Assembly (NCBI RefSeq): GCF_000327385.1
Contig: NW_008710923.1
Location: forward strand, 865,309-929,308
Reading direction: 5' to 3'
DNA length: 64,000 nucleotides
Source of the DNA: Lottia gigantea
Lineage: Eukaryota > Mollusca > Gastropoda > Lottiidae
The stretch's first letter is position 1. Each line of letters starts with the position of its first letter. Made by a program: the position numbers and the translations under genes. The notes beneath the pieces are model-generated. The model had not been told where the DNA came from. It was given only the letters and a program-made list of their open reading frames with translations, and searched no databases. Of this stretch, positions 25,374 to 38,144 are shown one piece after another.

Positions 25374-25500
25374 TGGAATAGCTTAGTCGATAGGAGTTGG
25401 ATTGTCGTCCAAGGCGATGAGATGCCGTGGGTTCGAATCCTCCTAAAGGTCAGAATAAAATTCTGATGCATGACCAATTCTCCAAGAGTTTCAACTCCAA
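25374..25500 (+). mobile_element. tRNA-derived SINE
   Basis: Carries an A-box-like TAGCTTAGTCGATAGGAG and a perfect B-box GGGTTCGAATCC at the spacing of a tRNA, followed by AGAATAAAATTCTGATGC. No acceptor stem pairs around it and the anticodon arm is irregular, so it is a SINE and not a tRNA gene. A diverged relative lies at 7256-7345. Confidence 0.6.
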
Positions 25501-25746
25501 TACCTATTTGAATATACAATCTATTTTCGTATTTCCGATGATTGTGTAAGTAAATTAGTACATTTGACCTTTGACCCTTGACTAGTTGTTAATGTTGTAA
25601 TTTTGGAGAATTGTCTCGTGTCAGAAAGGAAATCCTACGACTTATTCATCTCGTACAGAATCCGTCCGGGTTAACAGTAATATTTCATAATACGTAGACA
25701 TACTTCCCAATTAACATCATTTTTGACTGAGGCTCGTCTTTAGAAG

Positions 25747-27365
25747 ATGGTGAAAATGAGCCGATATGGAATATGTATGGTAATTTATGTTTTGGTTGTC
25801 ATGGTAACCAATGTTCAGAGCCAAATCAGTAAGTATATCATGTAAATATTTCGATGAATACGTTGTTTAAGTAGAAAAATAACAGATAGATATTTTTGAA
25901 TTTCAGTCCCTCTAAAATAAGCATTGTGACGGATGTCCCTAACGAGGCGGGACATGCTGACATTTCCGATGAATCGCCTGATGCCACCGGGGACCTAGAT
26001 TTGTAATCTTGTCATCTAGAACCCGTTTGTTGATAACAAAACGAATTATAGGATAATAAAACCCATAATACAGCTTTATGGGATTCCACGCTATCCCACA
26101 ATGCGTCATTGTATTCAGGACTCGGATCCTACATAACACTTTTTGATTGGTTAAAAAATTTCGTTAGAACGGTACTATGGTAGAAAAGTTGTTCGATTTA
26201 TATCTTGATTGGTCGTTTATTTTTTCGTTTTCCTTATGATCATATTTGAAATTTTGCAGTGAATCTGACGTTCAGAGAACGAAAATATTCAATCTTCAAT
26301 ACAACAGGAACGTTTAGTCAGATGGAAAGATTTTGTAGATCAAATCAGGCAATCATAGCTCCAGCCAGAACACTACAGGAAAACAATTTTCTGTATAATA
26401 TGAGGTAAGTTCAGACCATGCCTAGTCTTTGTCATACCGAGATATTTAGCTTTTGTCACACCCCATGGAGAAGGCCATGGAAGGTCGTCCCAGGCAGTAG
26501 CTGCACTTTCGGGGTGAATTTTTCATTCCAAATCTTGAATAGAGAGCCAGTGCGCTTAAAGCCTGTCTTTGATATTGTCAGGTTTTGAACATTGTCCTAT
26601 GAAATGCGATGGGATATGTACATGTGGATGGGTTTCTGGTCTTTGAACAGGGAGCACCTGTTGAGCATGGAAAATCCAGTAATATCAAGGTCTTCGTTTA
26701 TTTAAGAAACATAGCTGGATTTAGTAATTCTAGAATATGGATTGGTGGTGATGATAGAAACGGGACTGATGGTGTTTATTTTTGGTCAGATGGTTCACCT
26801 TTGAACTTTACAAACTGGATAGGAAGTAAGCATAAAGGATCGATTCCTCGAATTCCTCTTGTTTTATCTTGAACATTAACGACAAAAACGACATGTAAAT
26901 CATTAGAAATACAATCCTTGGATATTTAAAATCCATGATATCAACAATAACCTATTTTCGTGCCATATTGTACTTCCGGAAGGTCGTTTCAGATTTTTTA
27001 CTGACCTGAACAAATCTCAAAGTCATAAAATAGCCAACATTGCTCCTTCACATTATAACGATTTATGTTATTAAAATCGAACACATAGGCTACATCTTTA
27101 TCTCATTAACCGAATAGTCATAAAAGATATAAGGAAATTGAGAATCTGTCTTTGCATTTACACGACCAAACCTGATTTTAATATTGATTTTTCAACAGGA
27201 GAACCACACAACGCTGGAGGTAGAGAGGATTGTATGGTAATGGAAGCTGAATTCACCAGTAAAAAACAACAATGGAATGATATTTCATGTGAAGAATTTA
27301 AACATAGAGCCATTTGTATGAAATTTCAGGGTAATTTTAACTTCTTTTTAACTTTTAGCTATTGA
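25747..27365 (+). CDS. Secreted C-type lectin, copy 1 (4 exons)
   Basis: Exons 25747-25828, 26260-26404, 26707-26825 and 27199-27365 join in frame to about 170 residues. Exon 1 encodes a signal peptide ending near VTNVQSQ. The rest is one short-form C-type lectin domain: cysteine in RFCRSN, then FLYNMR, IWIGG, NW, EDC, WNDISC and AIC. The sugar loop reads EPH where mannose-type domains have EPN, while WND is canonical. Such proteins bind carbohydrates, often with calcium, and are common immune or mucus proteins in molluscs. Exon 4 is read through to TGA; a donor-like GGGTAATT near 27330 could instead splice to an unseen short exon. Tandem with copy 2. Confidence 0.8.
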
Positions 27366-27716
27366 AAATTTAAGAGGTCATCGACATTTTGGTGGATGTC
27401 CGGAGCACGGATGTTTCCCATAGACATTTAAATACTGATTTCATTAAAAATAGATACCAAATTGGTATTAAGGTGTTAGATATTAATTATTCTTCTTTTA
27501 GAATTGTTTTCAGGAACTGGATAGCTTATTGGTGGCGAAACCTAGCCTCTCTTGTTTCAGATCTACCGTTTCAGACCAGCCGTAAACCATGATCATGAGT
27601 ATTTGCATGCCATTGTCAAAAACTCTTTCTTTCAGTGCATGTATTGATTTATTACAATGAAAGACTACAGTTGTAAGTTCTGAGATTTGTTGACTCTATA
27701 TCTGGCCTCTGATAGG

Positions 27717-27758
27717 CCATCAAGTAGGACTTAAAACTCCATTCATTTCATTTCCGAT
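27717..27758 (+). repeat. SINE 3' tail fragment
   Basis: AAGTAGGACTTAAAACTCC followed by ATTCATTTCATTTC, the same 3' end as the SINE at 57866-58134. Confidence 0.5.
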
Positions 27759-27762
27759 AGGC

Positions 27763-28128
27763 CATCTTCACAATGGTCAAGGTATTACGTACGGTTTTCC
27801 TGCTCGGTTCCTGGTCGTTTCACGTTTTCATTGGTCGTTTCCTGGTCGTTTCTGCTCGTTGCCTGGTCATTTCTGGTCGGTTCAAGTCGGTTCATGTTTT
27901 AGTAAGTACGAATTACGCCTTCAGATTCTACCTTGACTGCAATGGTCGACTTTCTTGTTTCACAGTTTGTGAATGCTGCAATTTGATTGGATTGTACGCT
28001 AGCGAATGCAGCCAATCTCAGCCCTCAACAGAAAGACTGTTGAAAAATAATTACGCAATAAAGTGGGCCATTGCAATCAAGGTATAACTATAAGATTAAG
28101 ACGTAATAGATTGACCATAGTGAAGATG
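27763..28128. mobile_element. MITE-like element, family A
   Basis: Ends CATCTTCACAATGGTCAAGG and GATTGACCATAGTGAAGATG are inverted repeats. The interior has TTGATTGGATTGTACGCTAG, also found in the copy at 2070-2368, and a run of short TCGTTTCTGGTCG-type repeats. Confidence 0.6.
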
Positions 28129-30465
28129 TCTATCTGTATTATATGTATTACCATAATTGTATAGTATATCTGATAACAATAGACAAATCGATTGGTATAA
28201 TGCAATCGGTGGTATACGTCTGAATCAGGTAAGTAAAATTGCATTTCTAACAGTTTGACGAAAGTTTATAAACTAACACAAGACTGAGCTAAATTTCAAC
28301 TGAATTTGTTCGGACGGGAACAGGTAGGCCTGAAATTTAGATCGATCTTGTGTATCTGGACTGAAGTGTTCCTACAGGAAGGTAAGTCATTATGTGTGAT
28401 AAGGTGTTTGTGTGACTATATTGAGAGAACATCGGCAACAGCAATTATTGTTAGCAGTCCAGTTGCAATGATACCGAAACAACGGATGAGAGCGGTATTA
28501 GTACATGTTTATGGAATCCATGACTCATAGCAAAATATATGTATACTAAGTCCAGCGCACACTCAAATACCTGCGATGGAAAACTGTCAGTGTGGTCCAT
28601 TACAGCTTGCGACAAAATTAGTAGGGATGCTTTAGTAGCGTATATCGGTATATAAAAGTGTATAGATGATTGGTCATGAGACAAAAACCTCCGCTTATCC
28701 TACCAGAAGGGAATAAAACTGGAGTTTCCAAAAATTTTCACTACCGCCGTGGTCCTACATTATCGCAGAGGTTGAATGGTAACCACCCAACCATTGGTGT
28801 GATAGGATGTGTTTTGTGTGCGAAGCGAAGAAATGACCAATATCTAAGTAATTCGAACTCGATATTTTGTATAGGTATTCTGCAGCAGTAATGGTGGCTC
28901 ACTGCTATCGTATTCACTTGTAAAACTTCGGAATTTTGTTTGTTTAAATTTATTTTTTTATATGATTTTTATTGTTGATTTTAATGGAAAATTGAATTAT
29001 TTAGATATAATTTATGAAACGAACTATTAATTATCGCAGTATTAAAATCATTATATTAATTATCTGTTGTTAATTGAATTTGATTAAAATGTACTTCAAG
29101 ATACTTTGTTTTGTTTCGTGCGTTTACTGTCGGTTATCATTTTCAAAAGTACACAATGACAGCTATGAGGCCAGTCCAATGAATGTCGTGCTAATTGTAA
29201 GCTGTCGATCCAATAGGCCTAAGTGAAGGTCTCTGAGGTTTAACAATTGGTGAAAGCTTGAAACCATTGATTAATCACTTTATTTCTGCTCATGTATTGG
29301 CTATATTGTGAAAACCATTCCGTAGAGTACTGTTGTTGTCCACGTTGGAAAGATTTCATTAATTGACTCAACCCAAATAAACTTTGCAGTAAAAACGGTG
29401 TCGATTTAAGCCAAATATTTCCAATCTCGCGTCTTCTATGCCCATGGTGATGTATACAAAGAGCTGATGGCTAGATAGAATCAAGCTTATAACATCCAAA
29501 ATATAGATATAAATATCTGATATGTTAAAAGAAAACCACTTGAGATTGTAACCGGCGTGAACCAACCGGAAGTTCATACTGGTTAGAGGAAATTTCACAT
29601 TAAGTTGACGTCAAGTTAGTCTAATTAAAAATAGATTACAGTATTGTAATTTGTCCTCTGCTTTGTATGATAGCCTGTCCGCTATCCAACAATTCGTCAT
29701 TGTATTGCCATGAGAGGACATGGAGGCGGGGTCATGGCTCCCAAAAATTGAAACCCCTACCCTCTCCCACACGCACATCCACTTTCAATTTTATCATAAT
29801 GGCAATTATGTGACCCCCCCTAAACCCCCTCCCCCCTTTTAGATGGTTTTCACGGTCCCATATTAAAATTTTCAAAGAGCAATAATACATGCTATCTAAA
29901 CGGAAGTTAACGATCAAGTAATGAAGATTGCATTGGCTACTATTCTATTGTTTACAACTGTACATGATTATCAAATAGAAAATCTGAAGAGATTACTTAT
30001 TTTAAAAACTATTGTTCCAATTTCAGAATGAGTCTACTTTTCACAAATCAAATATTTTTTTATGTTACCTCCCTTGAACTTGCATAGCAGTCGACTACTT
30101 ATGCGCTTTAGCTCGTGTCAATTATATTGATGCTTAACACATGGGTTCGTGCCGATATCACACCGTTCGGAGACGAAAAGGGTCATAAATATAAAATGAG
30201 ACATTTTTAATTCCATTTTAATCAAATAAGGGGTTAAGTGAAGATTGAGAAGTCTGAATCTATCAATTGAGAAATTATCGGAAATACGCAGAGAGTTGTC
30301 ATCTACCCTAGATATGAGTAGATAATAGTATTCTGTTGTCATTAAGCTAAGAAGATTCGGAAATATGACTAACAAGACAGTCCATTTTCCATCTCTTGAC
30401 CTTTGATCTGTGTTTTATATCGTAATATTTTAGACAGTCTCAGTTTCAGTTCAGTGTTCGTCAGG
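28129..30465. other. Gene-free spacer between the two lectin genes
   Basis: No convincing exon was found in 2.3 kb on either strand. Open frames are short and lack splice context or family resemblance. Confidence 0.5.
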
Positions 30466-32077
30466 ATGAACCTGTTATTTGGAGCCTCTATTTTTATAAT
30501 TTTTAGTCTACATGTCAAAAGTCAAATATGTAAGTAAATGATAATTTAACACTTCTCAAAAACTTAACTGGACAAAGCCAATCTTTTTGTTTTCCCCGAT
30601 AGTCATTTTCTTTTTTTAAAAGTTTAAAAATTGTGTTGTCGTGGGTTCTAATTTAGGGCGGCTAGCAAAAACCTTCTTAATTAAATCAGGCAATCGAACC
30701 GTTAATGGGCGCTGTCATCTATGAAAAAGAAAAATTGATTTTAATTTTCTTTTTAATAATAGAATAGAATAAACTTATAGCGATGAAATAATATTTGAAA
30801 TTTAAAACAATTTTGAATTTCAGTGCAAAAGCGATTTGAAGATAGAACATATATGTTTTTTAGTAGAACAGCAACATTTAGTGGGATGGAGAAATTATGT
30901 AAACAACAGAATGCTACTATAGCCCCAGCCCGAACACTTGCAGAAAACAACTTCCTGTATAATATGAGGTCAGTTCAGACCTGTGCTTTTCAATAATTCT
31001 GATGTTCAGAATGTTCCGCATGAATAGATCAATTATCACCTATCAGTGTCACTCAGGTTCCATTTGAACTCAGTTGATAAATACTGACAGTTGATTGGAT
31101 AGTGAGATTTCACACCAATGGTAACTTAATGATTATATTCGGGTTCTGGTGTTGAGAGCTATTCAGTTCAAAATTGAAAATAAAGAAAAAACAAATAATT
31201 GTGATCTTGTGATTTTATATAAAGTTACAACTGTATTTCTCAGAGCCCATTGTCGTGACTGAAGCACTTCTATTCCAAGAGGTATGTTATTACATCGATA
31301 CGTTTGCATTATACTCATATTAGTGTATGAAAACGATTAAGGAAAAGAAACGGTCTCATATCAACAAGTCTTGTTTTTATGACGGGACCTTGATTCACAT
31401 CACACTGTGGAGACACGGTTGGTTTCTGGTCTATTTTCTAGGCGACAAGCTGGTTTTGGTAGATTTAGAATGTGGATTGGTGGTGTTAGAAACGGTACTG
31501 GTGGTGCTTTTGTTTGGTCAGATGGTTCACCTTTGACCTTTACCAACTGGATAGGAGGTAATGACCTTCCCTGTGTTGATATTGCAAAACTTTAGATTAG
31601 GGGTGGGGCACTGCGAAATGTTTTTTTGTTTCGAATCTGTTCTGAGAGGGGAAGAATATTGCAATTTTACAATAAAATAATGCATATATACACCCAAAAA
31701 ATGTATTCTTGGGTCTTTGGCCATGCACAAGTCAGCTTCAAGTCGACAAGTCGAAAATAGCTAGAAATATTCAAATGACAGGCCCGTAGCCAGATTGATT
31801 GTTCTTGGAGTGTGAAGGGAAGGGGGGTCTTTAGTATTCGATTTCTTAAAATCTGAGTTGTGTAGGCCTACATGAAATTAAATTTCTCGCAATAATGGGA
31901 AGATTCTTTATTCCAGGAGAACCAAACAACGCCGGTGGAAAAGAAAACTGCATGGTCATGGTAGTTGAAAAATCCGGTAAAAAAGCTGGATGGAGAGACA
32001 TTTCATGTGAAGAATTTTTTCATCAAGTAATATGTGTGACATGTACGTATAGTGATTCTACAATCAGTTTAATGTAA
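30466..32077 (+). CDS. Secreted C-type lectin, copy 2 (4 exons)
   Basis: Exons 30466-30529, 30824-30968, 31442-31557 and 31917-32077 join to about 161 residues. Exon 2 has the same length (145 nt) and all introns the same phases as in copy 1, so the two are tandem duplicates. Signal peptide: residues 1 to about 19 (MNLLFGASIFIIFSLHVKS). The lectin domain keeps the four short-form cysteines (KLCKQQ, ENC, ISC, VIC), MWIGG and NWIGGEPNN. The EPN motif is present, but the usual WND is WRD. Ca2+-dependent mannose-type binding is plausible but weakened by that change. The C-terminus may instead splice at ACATGTACGT near 32041. Confidence 0.8.
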
Positions 32078-32115
32078 TTATAGATGTCTACCAATTGCAT
32101 CTGAAATCAATCAGA

Positions 32116-32362
32116 AAAGGGATTGTAAAGAGGTTTCCTAAATTTTTTTATGTGTATTGAGTACACTGATAGCATCTATTTGCTCATTTGCAATTTTCAA
32201 TCAGACTATAAAGTGTTTTATGACTTCATTATCGCTAAAGCCATAGTTTTGGAAGAATTGCAGGAACCACAGACGTCTGATTGAAAATTGGAATTGTGAA
32301 AATCAATGCTATCAGTCTCCTTAATACTCATACAATTTTTTTAGAAAACCTTTTACAATTGG
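32116..32362. mobile_element. MITE-like element, family B
   Basis: Left arm AAGGGATTGTAAAGAGG and right arm CCTTTTACAATT pair, and the pairing continues inward through CTGATAGCAT/ATGCTATCAG. Related ends occur at 36305, 43920 and 58816, the last running into 51-bp satellite array 3. Confidence 0.6.
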
Positions 32363-33056
32363 TAAACCTGGTGGAGTTTTATGTTCAAAAACACCTATGA
32401 ATCATCTTGGTGAAGTAATTTATGTGGACAGAAATAATATTTCGGGTTCAGTTTTCATTGTCGTTGGCTTTTCAGGATAGTCGTCTTGGTATGGAACGAG
32501 GAGCACATCTTATCGCTGAAGAGGTTTTTTTTTCAGGTTCTGGTTGAAACATTTTCTGTTTCTCTTTACATTAATTCTGTTTCAGATTAGATACAATTGA
32601 TTTTCAGAACATCTTCTGGGCCATTGTTATATGTCCCAACTCTTTGCATAGCCTACATATGGTTGTTATCACATAAGAAATATACACACCCGATAGCAAA
32701 CATTTTGTAGTTATTGTCATACTGCTCTTTTGATGTAAGATGGATACTCAATATCACACATCATAAATCATAGATTAAGAATTATTTGATCACTAGAGTC
32801 AATGATTTAAGTTGTTTTAGCAACATGCCATTGGTTCAACGGTAGGTAAGATTTTTTTTTATATAAAAAAACTAAGATCAGTCAGTAACGTGTGGTTGAA
32901 GGTAAGTGAAGTAGTGTAGCAAGGGTTCGATATCGCATGAATCGTCTACCCTTTGATACATCATGATTCATTATAGCTTTATATAGCCGAAAAAAACAGA
33001 CGGAAGAAGACAAAAATTCAGTGAACACTGCTTTAACCCTGTGCCTATGACTACAG
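32363..33056. other. Gene-free stretch
   Basis: No gene or recognised repeat in about 700 bp downstream of lectin copy 2. Confidence 0.5.
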
Positions 33057-33373
33057 CATCTTCACACTACAAAGATATTACGACTCCAATAGCCGCCTTT
33101 CTTGAATCACGGAAGTTTGCAAATGCTGTGATTTGATTGGATTGGCTGGCACTTTGAAGTGAAAGAACACACAAAATCCTGATTGTACAAAAGTTACAAT
33201 ATGGTGTTTGTTCTCCAAGATTCAAGTGAGCATAAAGGAGAGGGTACAGAACAAGCAAACATTGACTGTTGCCAAGGAGATACCGAAAAATGCTCACCCT
33301 GATATGAGCCATAAGGTTACCACATCAGAGCCAATCAGTCAAATTGAAGGATAAGACTATATAGGAAGTGAAG
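33057..33373. mobile_element. MITE-like element, family A, diverged
   Basis: Begins GCATCTTCACACTACAAAG and contains TGTGATTTGATTGGATTGGC and GAGCCAATCAG, as in the copy at 2070-2368. The right end is degraded (GAAGTGAAGAG). Confidence 0.4.
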
Positions 33374-34125
33374 AGTGTTGATTAATGATTGCTATGATAA
33401 AAAGTGCTCAATTAAAAGTATATTTGTGACAAGAAATAGGTTTATACAATCTGATCTGATGTGCACCACATGGTAGAAATATACTCTAACGCAGCTACCG
33501 TGTGATCAGAGGGTTACAAAGATATTCTCAAATATTAGCTCTGCTACAAAAATATCAGTATTATATAGGCAGCAACTTATGTAAAGTACGGATTTCGCTG
33601 CGTTTGGAATATATTAAGTGTGATATATGTAAACATTCCGGGACTAGACTATGTTTGTTGAGTTGCTATTTATTATATTATATTATTTATCTGAAGTTAC
33701 TCTTTCTGTAATAGTGGTTGTCATTTGTTGAAGTGATATTTGTTTACAATTTGTTAAATACAGGAATTACAATTGTTTGTTGATGTGATTATTATTTATT
33801 TACTCAAATAAATTGTTATTGTTATTTATTTTTAATGTTTTTCATTCAACTGAATAAGATATGCATGCCTGTAAGAACCACTCTAATTCTAAACACAAAA
33901 TGCTTTTGGAAACGCCAGAACGCTTGAGGCCGAACGACATGGTTTGCATCTTGGCATCTTTTTGAGACAGTCTAATATTAGCTAAAGGGTTTAGTTTGTA
34001 TATTATGAGCTCCAAATTTTAGAATTCAAGGGAGGTAATATTTAGTCAATTTGAAGGGGGGTAATCCAGACTTATTTTGATGAAAATTGACCCGAATCCA
34101 TGTTAAAAATATAAAAAAAAACATT
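33374..34125. other. Gene-free stretch
   Basis: AT-rich sequence without a supported gene. The 3' UTR of the claudin-like gene may reach 34126. Confidence 0.45.
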
Positions 34126-34131
34126 TTTATT
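34126..34131 (-). promoter_or_regulatory. Possible poly(A) signal of the claudin-like gene
   Basis: AATAAA on the minus strand, about 740 nt past the stop. It implies a long 3' UTR. Nearer weak variants cannot be excluded. Confidence 0.35.
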
Positions 34132-34871
34132 GAAGAATATTTGCATTAAGTACAAAATATAATAAAGTCTTTAATATAACATTACTTATAAAATCTACAA
34201 AATTACATTTAAAATGTTTAGAAAGCACTTATACAATCAAATTGAAAGTGAAATTTGAAAGTTCATATCCTCTGCGTAGTACGTTTATTTCCAATTCAAT
34301 TAAAACCAGATAATAGTTTCGTTTCGATATTATTTTTTGTCGTTGAGACCAACCAAAAGAATTATAACGAAACAATAATTATAATTTTAGTTAGATTGAT
34401 TTTTTTTTACACATAGGCCTATCGCGTGTTTTTACATATACGCCTATTAGATATTGCAAAAGGCTAAGGTGTTTCGAGTGACTTCCAATCCTGAAATTTG
34501 AATTTGCTTTGGGAATTCTATATGTACATGGAATGGAACAGATCTTAGGTTACTTGCAAAGCTTGAATGAAAATTGGTTAGTTACATAAGGAAGATAGCG
34601 GTTGGCTTCTTTGACATTTGGTTATAAATTCGCCGTTTAATAGACGAGATAGAAGACTGAATAATAGTAGTTGTAAGCCAGCTGCTGAAAACGTAAACAA
34701 ATATTTCAGCAAACAAAAGCGATTAATATTGACTTCTCCGGAAAAGCTATCATCCATTTTATACTGTTTTTAACATCAAACCTATTTGGCTTGAACTTTT
34801 TTATGAATGAAAGCATTTGTATGAATTAAAATGGGATTCCTGTCCAACCTAACTGCATTTATGCTGAGATT

Positions 34872-37284
34872 CTAAGATGGATTTATACCCATTGGAGAAG
34901 AGTCGGATTTTTCACTCAATGTTTCATATCGGTCAATATTTTCAACAACATAGAGCTTATTTTTGTACGGATCTACGTAAAATCCTGACGGATAATGGCG
35001 CTCGATAGCGAAATCAGGTCTGTTGAAAGTTGCTATGGCCATTACTACAAAAGAGACGAAACCCAGAGCTCCACCAACGATACACACGATCAAACACCAT
35101 CCCAATTGCCAATCGTTCGTACCAATCTGTACACCAAATATGATAGCACCAATTACATTGCAGATTGCTGAAACACAAAAACAATCAGAGCTGAAACTAT
35201 CTGTGTAGTAGTTTCTTTAACCAGCCAACAGAGCTGGGGCTATCTGTTGAGTCATCTCAATAATGGCTTACCAATCAGCTAGTTTTCAATTGTAGGTAAC
35301 TGTATAGTAGCATAATGCCTTTATCAGCTGATGGTGTTCAGCTATCTGTATTGTTATCTAAATGGATGCTTTATCAGCTGATAGAGCTCAATTGCAGCTA
35401 TGTAGTAATCTGACTAGTTGCTTTACCAGCTGATAGAGCTCAATACCAGCTATCGTTACAGTAGTTGCTTTACCAGCTGATAGAGCTCAATTACAGCTAT
35501 CGTTACAGTAGTTGCTTTACCAGCTGATAGAGCTCAATTATAACTATCTAGTAATCTAACTAGTTGCTTTACCAGCTGATAGAGCTCAATTACAGCTATC
35601 GTTACAGTAGTTGCTTTATCAGCTGATAGAGCTCAATTATAGCTATCTAGTAATCTAACTAGTTGCTTTACCAGCTGATAGAGCTCAATTACAGCTATCG
35701 TTACACTAGTTGCTTTACCAACTGATAGAGCTCAATTACAGCTATCGTTACAGTAGTTGCTTTACCAGCTGATAGAGCTCTATTGCATCTAACTGTAAAG
35801 TTGTCTAAATTGTTGCTTTAAAAGCTGATAGAGCTCAAATTCAGCAGTCGATATACATTCAGAATGTACATTTGGCGTTCGTATCGGATTACATCATGCA
35901 CATTGCTTTTCAGTCAAAGTATTGTAAATCTGAATTGTAGAATTGTCTTGGAATAGTAAGACAATACCGAAGGCTAACTGTGTGAATTAGAATGAGCCAA
36001 AAAAGAAAAATAAATAAATTCTCGTCGTAATCCGTTTATATTCAAAAATTGTTCTTACCTCCTACAAGAATAGACAGGGCCATACAGCCCAATAAACATT
36101 TATATCGTAAACCAAGAGCTACATAAATATATACAGGTACTATCATCATTGGTACACACCAGAATATCAGCGTTAAACATTCTAAAGCTCGAATTGCATC
36201 CAGATAAGCTGGAAATATAGATAATATCATTAACAATGAGTAGGGGTGCTTTTGAACATTTCGGGCCAAAGAATCTAGGTTAAGGCCTTATTCTTAACTT
36301 AACTTAAAGGGATTGTAAAAAAGTTTTCCACACTTATTCAGCCAGTCGTTTGTAGTTCCGCGAAAACTAAGCGTTTTATAACGCCACTATCGCAACGTGT
36401 CTGCTGCTGTAAGACGGAGTTCGTAATAGCTTGACATTGTGAAGATGCTATTACAACGATGAAGCCCTTAGCCAGGGTTAGGGCTAAGAATAATGGAAAC
36501 ATGCATCTAGAAATAGAGGTTTTGACTGCTGGACCATGTTAAACCTTGTATTAAGTTATATATGTTCAATAGGGCCTTATGTTATTGAATGTAGGCCTAT
36601 ATATGATTAAAGACTAGATTCCACTACACTCGTTATCATTCTACAACTCGGTTTGTCTTCTTGTTTATTCTCTTTGAGAGACCATCATTAGTCATCAAGG
36701 AAATTTTATTACAAGTCATACTGTTCAAAGTATTTACTATATCCATATTATGAGAGTGACTATAATAACTGAGGAGGCTTTTTGATCCTGTTTATCTAAT
36801 ATTCGTAATAGAATCAATTTAATTCAAATTAGATCACAATTTCTTTTTTTTCCAGAAAGTAGAAAACGAAATTGTAATCAAATATCAATATGATTTTAAT
36901 GGGATAGGCTTGATAAGTCAGATTTTACATAAAGAATAAGTCTATGATATTATAGATTTACTCTAAAAATGTATCAAAGTATCACAAAGTGACAAATGTA
37001 ATCAATCATAAAATCGCCTTTACTATCTGTTAACAGTAATATTATAATGATAAATAAACAAGATAATAATAGAACTTACTTGGTGCGTCCCAGTGCATAT
37101 CATATCTGTAACAGTCTTTAATATCGTCTAGCAGACATTCCGCATACCTCCATAAACCAAAATGACCAACTCCATCACTGTACGCCCAATACGGTGACGC
37201 GAAAGACAGAACGTGAAGTATCAATGCTGCTAGTAGTGCCACACAGGCAATAAAAGGAAGCGCTGCCGCCCCTAATCCAGCCAT
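34872..37284 (-). CDS. Claudin/PMP22-like four-pass membrane protein (3 exons)
   Basis: Exons 37080-37284, 36059-36208 and 34872-35167 join in frame to 216 residues. The ATG at 37284 (AAAATGGCTGG) is the first methionine; the frame further upstream lacks an ATG. Four hydrophobic segments are clear: about residues 6-30, 72-98, 102-130 and 140-165. The first extracellular loop has the claudin-family pattern W-GLW-C-C (SPYWAYSDG, FGLWRYAEC, DIKDC). The tail of about 45 residues has an acidic/serine stretch (EKSDSSP). Members form or organise junctions at the plasma membrane. Which subgroup (claudin, EMP/PMP22, MARVEL-like) cannot be settled by eye. Intron 2 holds a 47-bp tandem array. Confidence 0.78.
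35215..35850. repeat. 47-52-bp tandem repeat in the claudin-like gene
   Basis: About a dozen copies containing GTTGCTTTACCAGCTGATAG and AGCTCAATTACAGCTATCG. Units alternate between about 47 bp (ending CGTTACAGT) and about 52 bp (ending CTAGTAATCTAACT). Each unit contains CAGCTG and GAGCTC palindromes. It lies in intron 2. Confidence 0.85.
36305..36447. mobile_element. MITE fragments, families B and A
   Basis: AAAGGGATTGTAAAAAAG at 36305 resembles the left end of family B, and GAGTTCGTAATAGCTTGACATTGTGAAGATG at the right is a family A terminus. Lies in intron 1 of the claudin-like gene. Confidence 0.4.
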
Positions 37285-37299
37285 TTTGTTTTGGTCCAA

Positions 37300-38144
37300 T
37301 ATAGAATACCTTGCCTATTCACAGTATCAGTTTATTGTATTAGACGTGATATTGTTGTATTCAATTCTGTCTGAATTAAAGTTAAAACTGGTTGGACCGG
37401 TTTGAAGTGTATATAGCCCGTAGGTGTGTCGATAACGTCTGCCATTAAACCTACAGTCACTGCTCTAGAGCATAATTGTCCTATGATACGCCATGATATT
37501 ATTCACTTAACTCATTAAACATAATCATTAGTTAAAAAACAAGACAGAGGCCGACGTGTGATCTTGATAGTGGGAAAATAGTTTTGAACCTTTTACATGC
37601 CCGAGTGAATAAGAACAGAAAAGGGTCACGCTTATCTTTTCGGGAGTCGAGGCTTTTGGTGAGTGGGTGGGGGCGGAGACTTTAGAATTGTCAAGGAGAC
37701 TCACAAGTCATTAGTTCCACACCACCTCCTCTGGCGCCCCTACGTAGATACGCAACTCATATATTCGCTTTTGTTTATTTGAGAATATATGAATATAAAA
37801 ACCCATGCTCCATTTCCTCATTCATATTTGCATTTGATTGAAATATATTGCAGAACAACAGTAACTATTTAATAGTAGGCTGTGTTACGCTGGACAGCTA
37901 TATTGATTAATAGAGATCTATATAGATCCAATAATTGTGTTCTAATAGGTGTTCGGCTGCAATTCTGTGCTCAGAATGTAAAATGCATATAAAAAAGAAA
38001 ATAAAACATTAAAATCATAATATATATATTTATTTAACAGATCGAAGCATATGAAATGTAAAATAATAATAGTATTGGGTTTTATAGAATATACTCTCCT
38101 ATAGAAGCACTGGTCGAGGTCACAAGAATTAGTATACAATGATT
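37300..38144. other. Intergenic region upstream of the claudin-like gene
   Basis: Holds the promoter side of the claudin-like gene and the 3' side of the first TPMT-like gene. An AATAAA on the minus strand at about 38028-38033 may serve the latter. No other gene seen. Confidence 0.45.

Noticed and set aside
25374-25452. Functional tRNA gene
   Set aside because: A and B boxes are present, but there is no pairing acceptor stem and the anticodon arm is irregular, so it was called a SINE.
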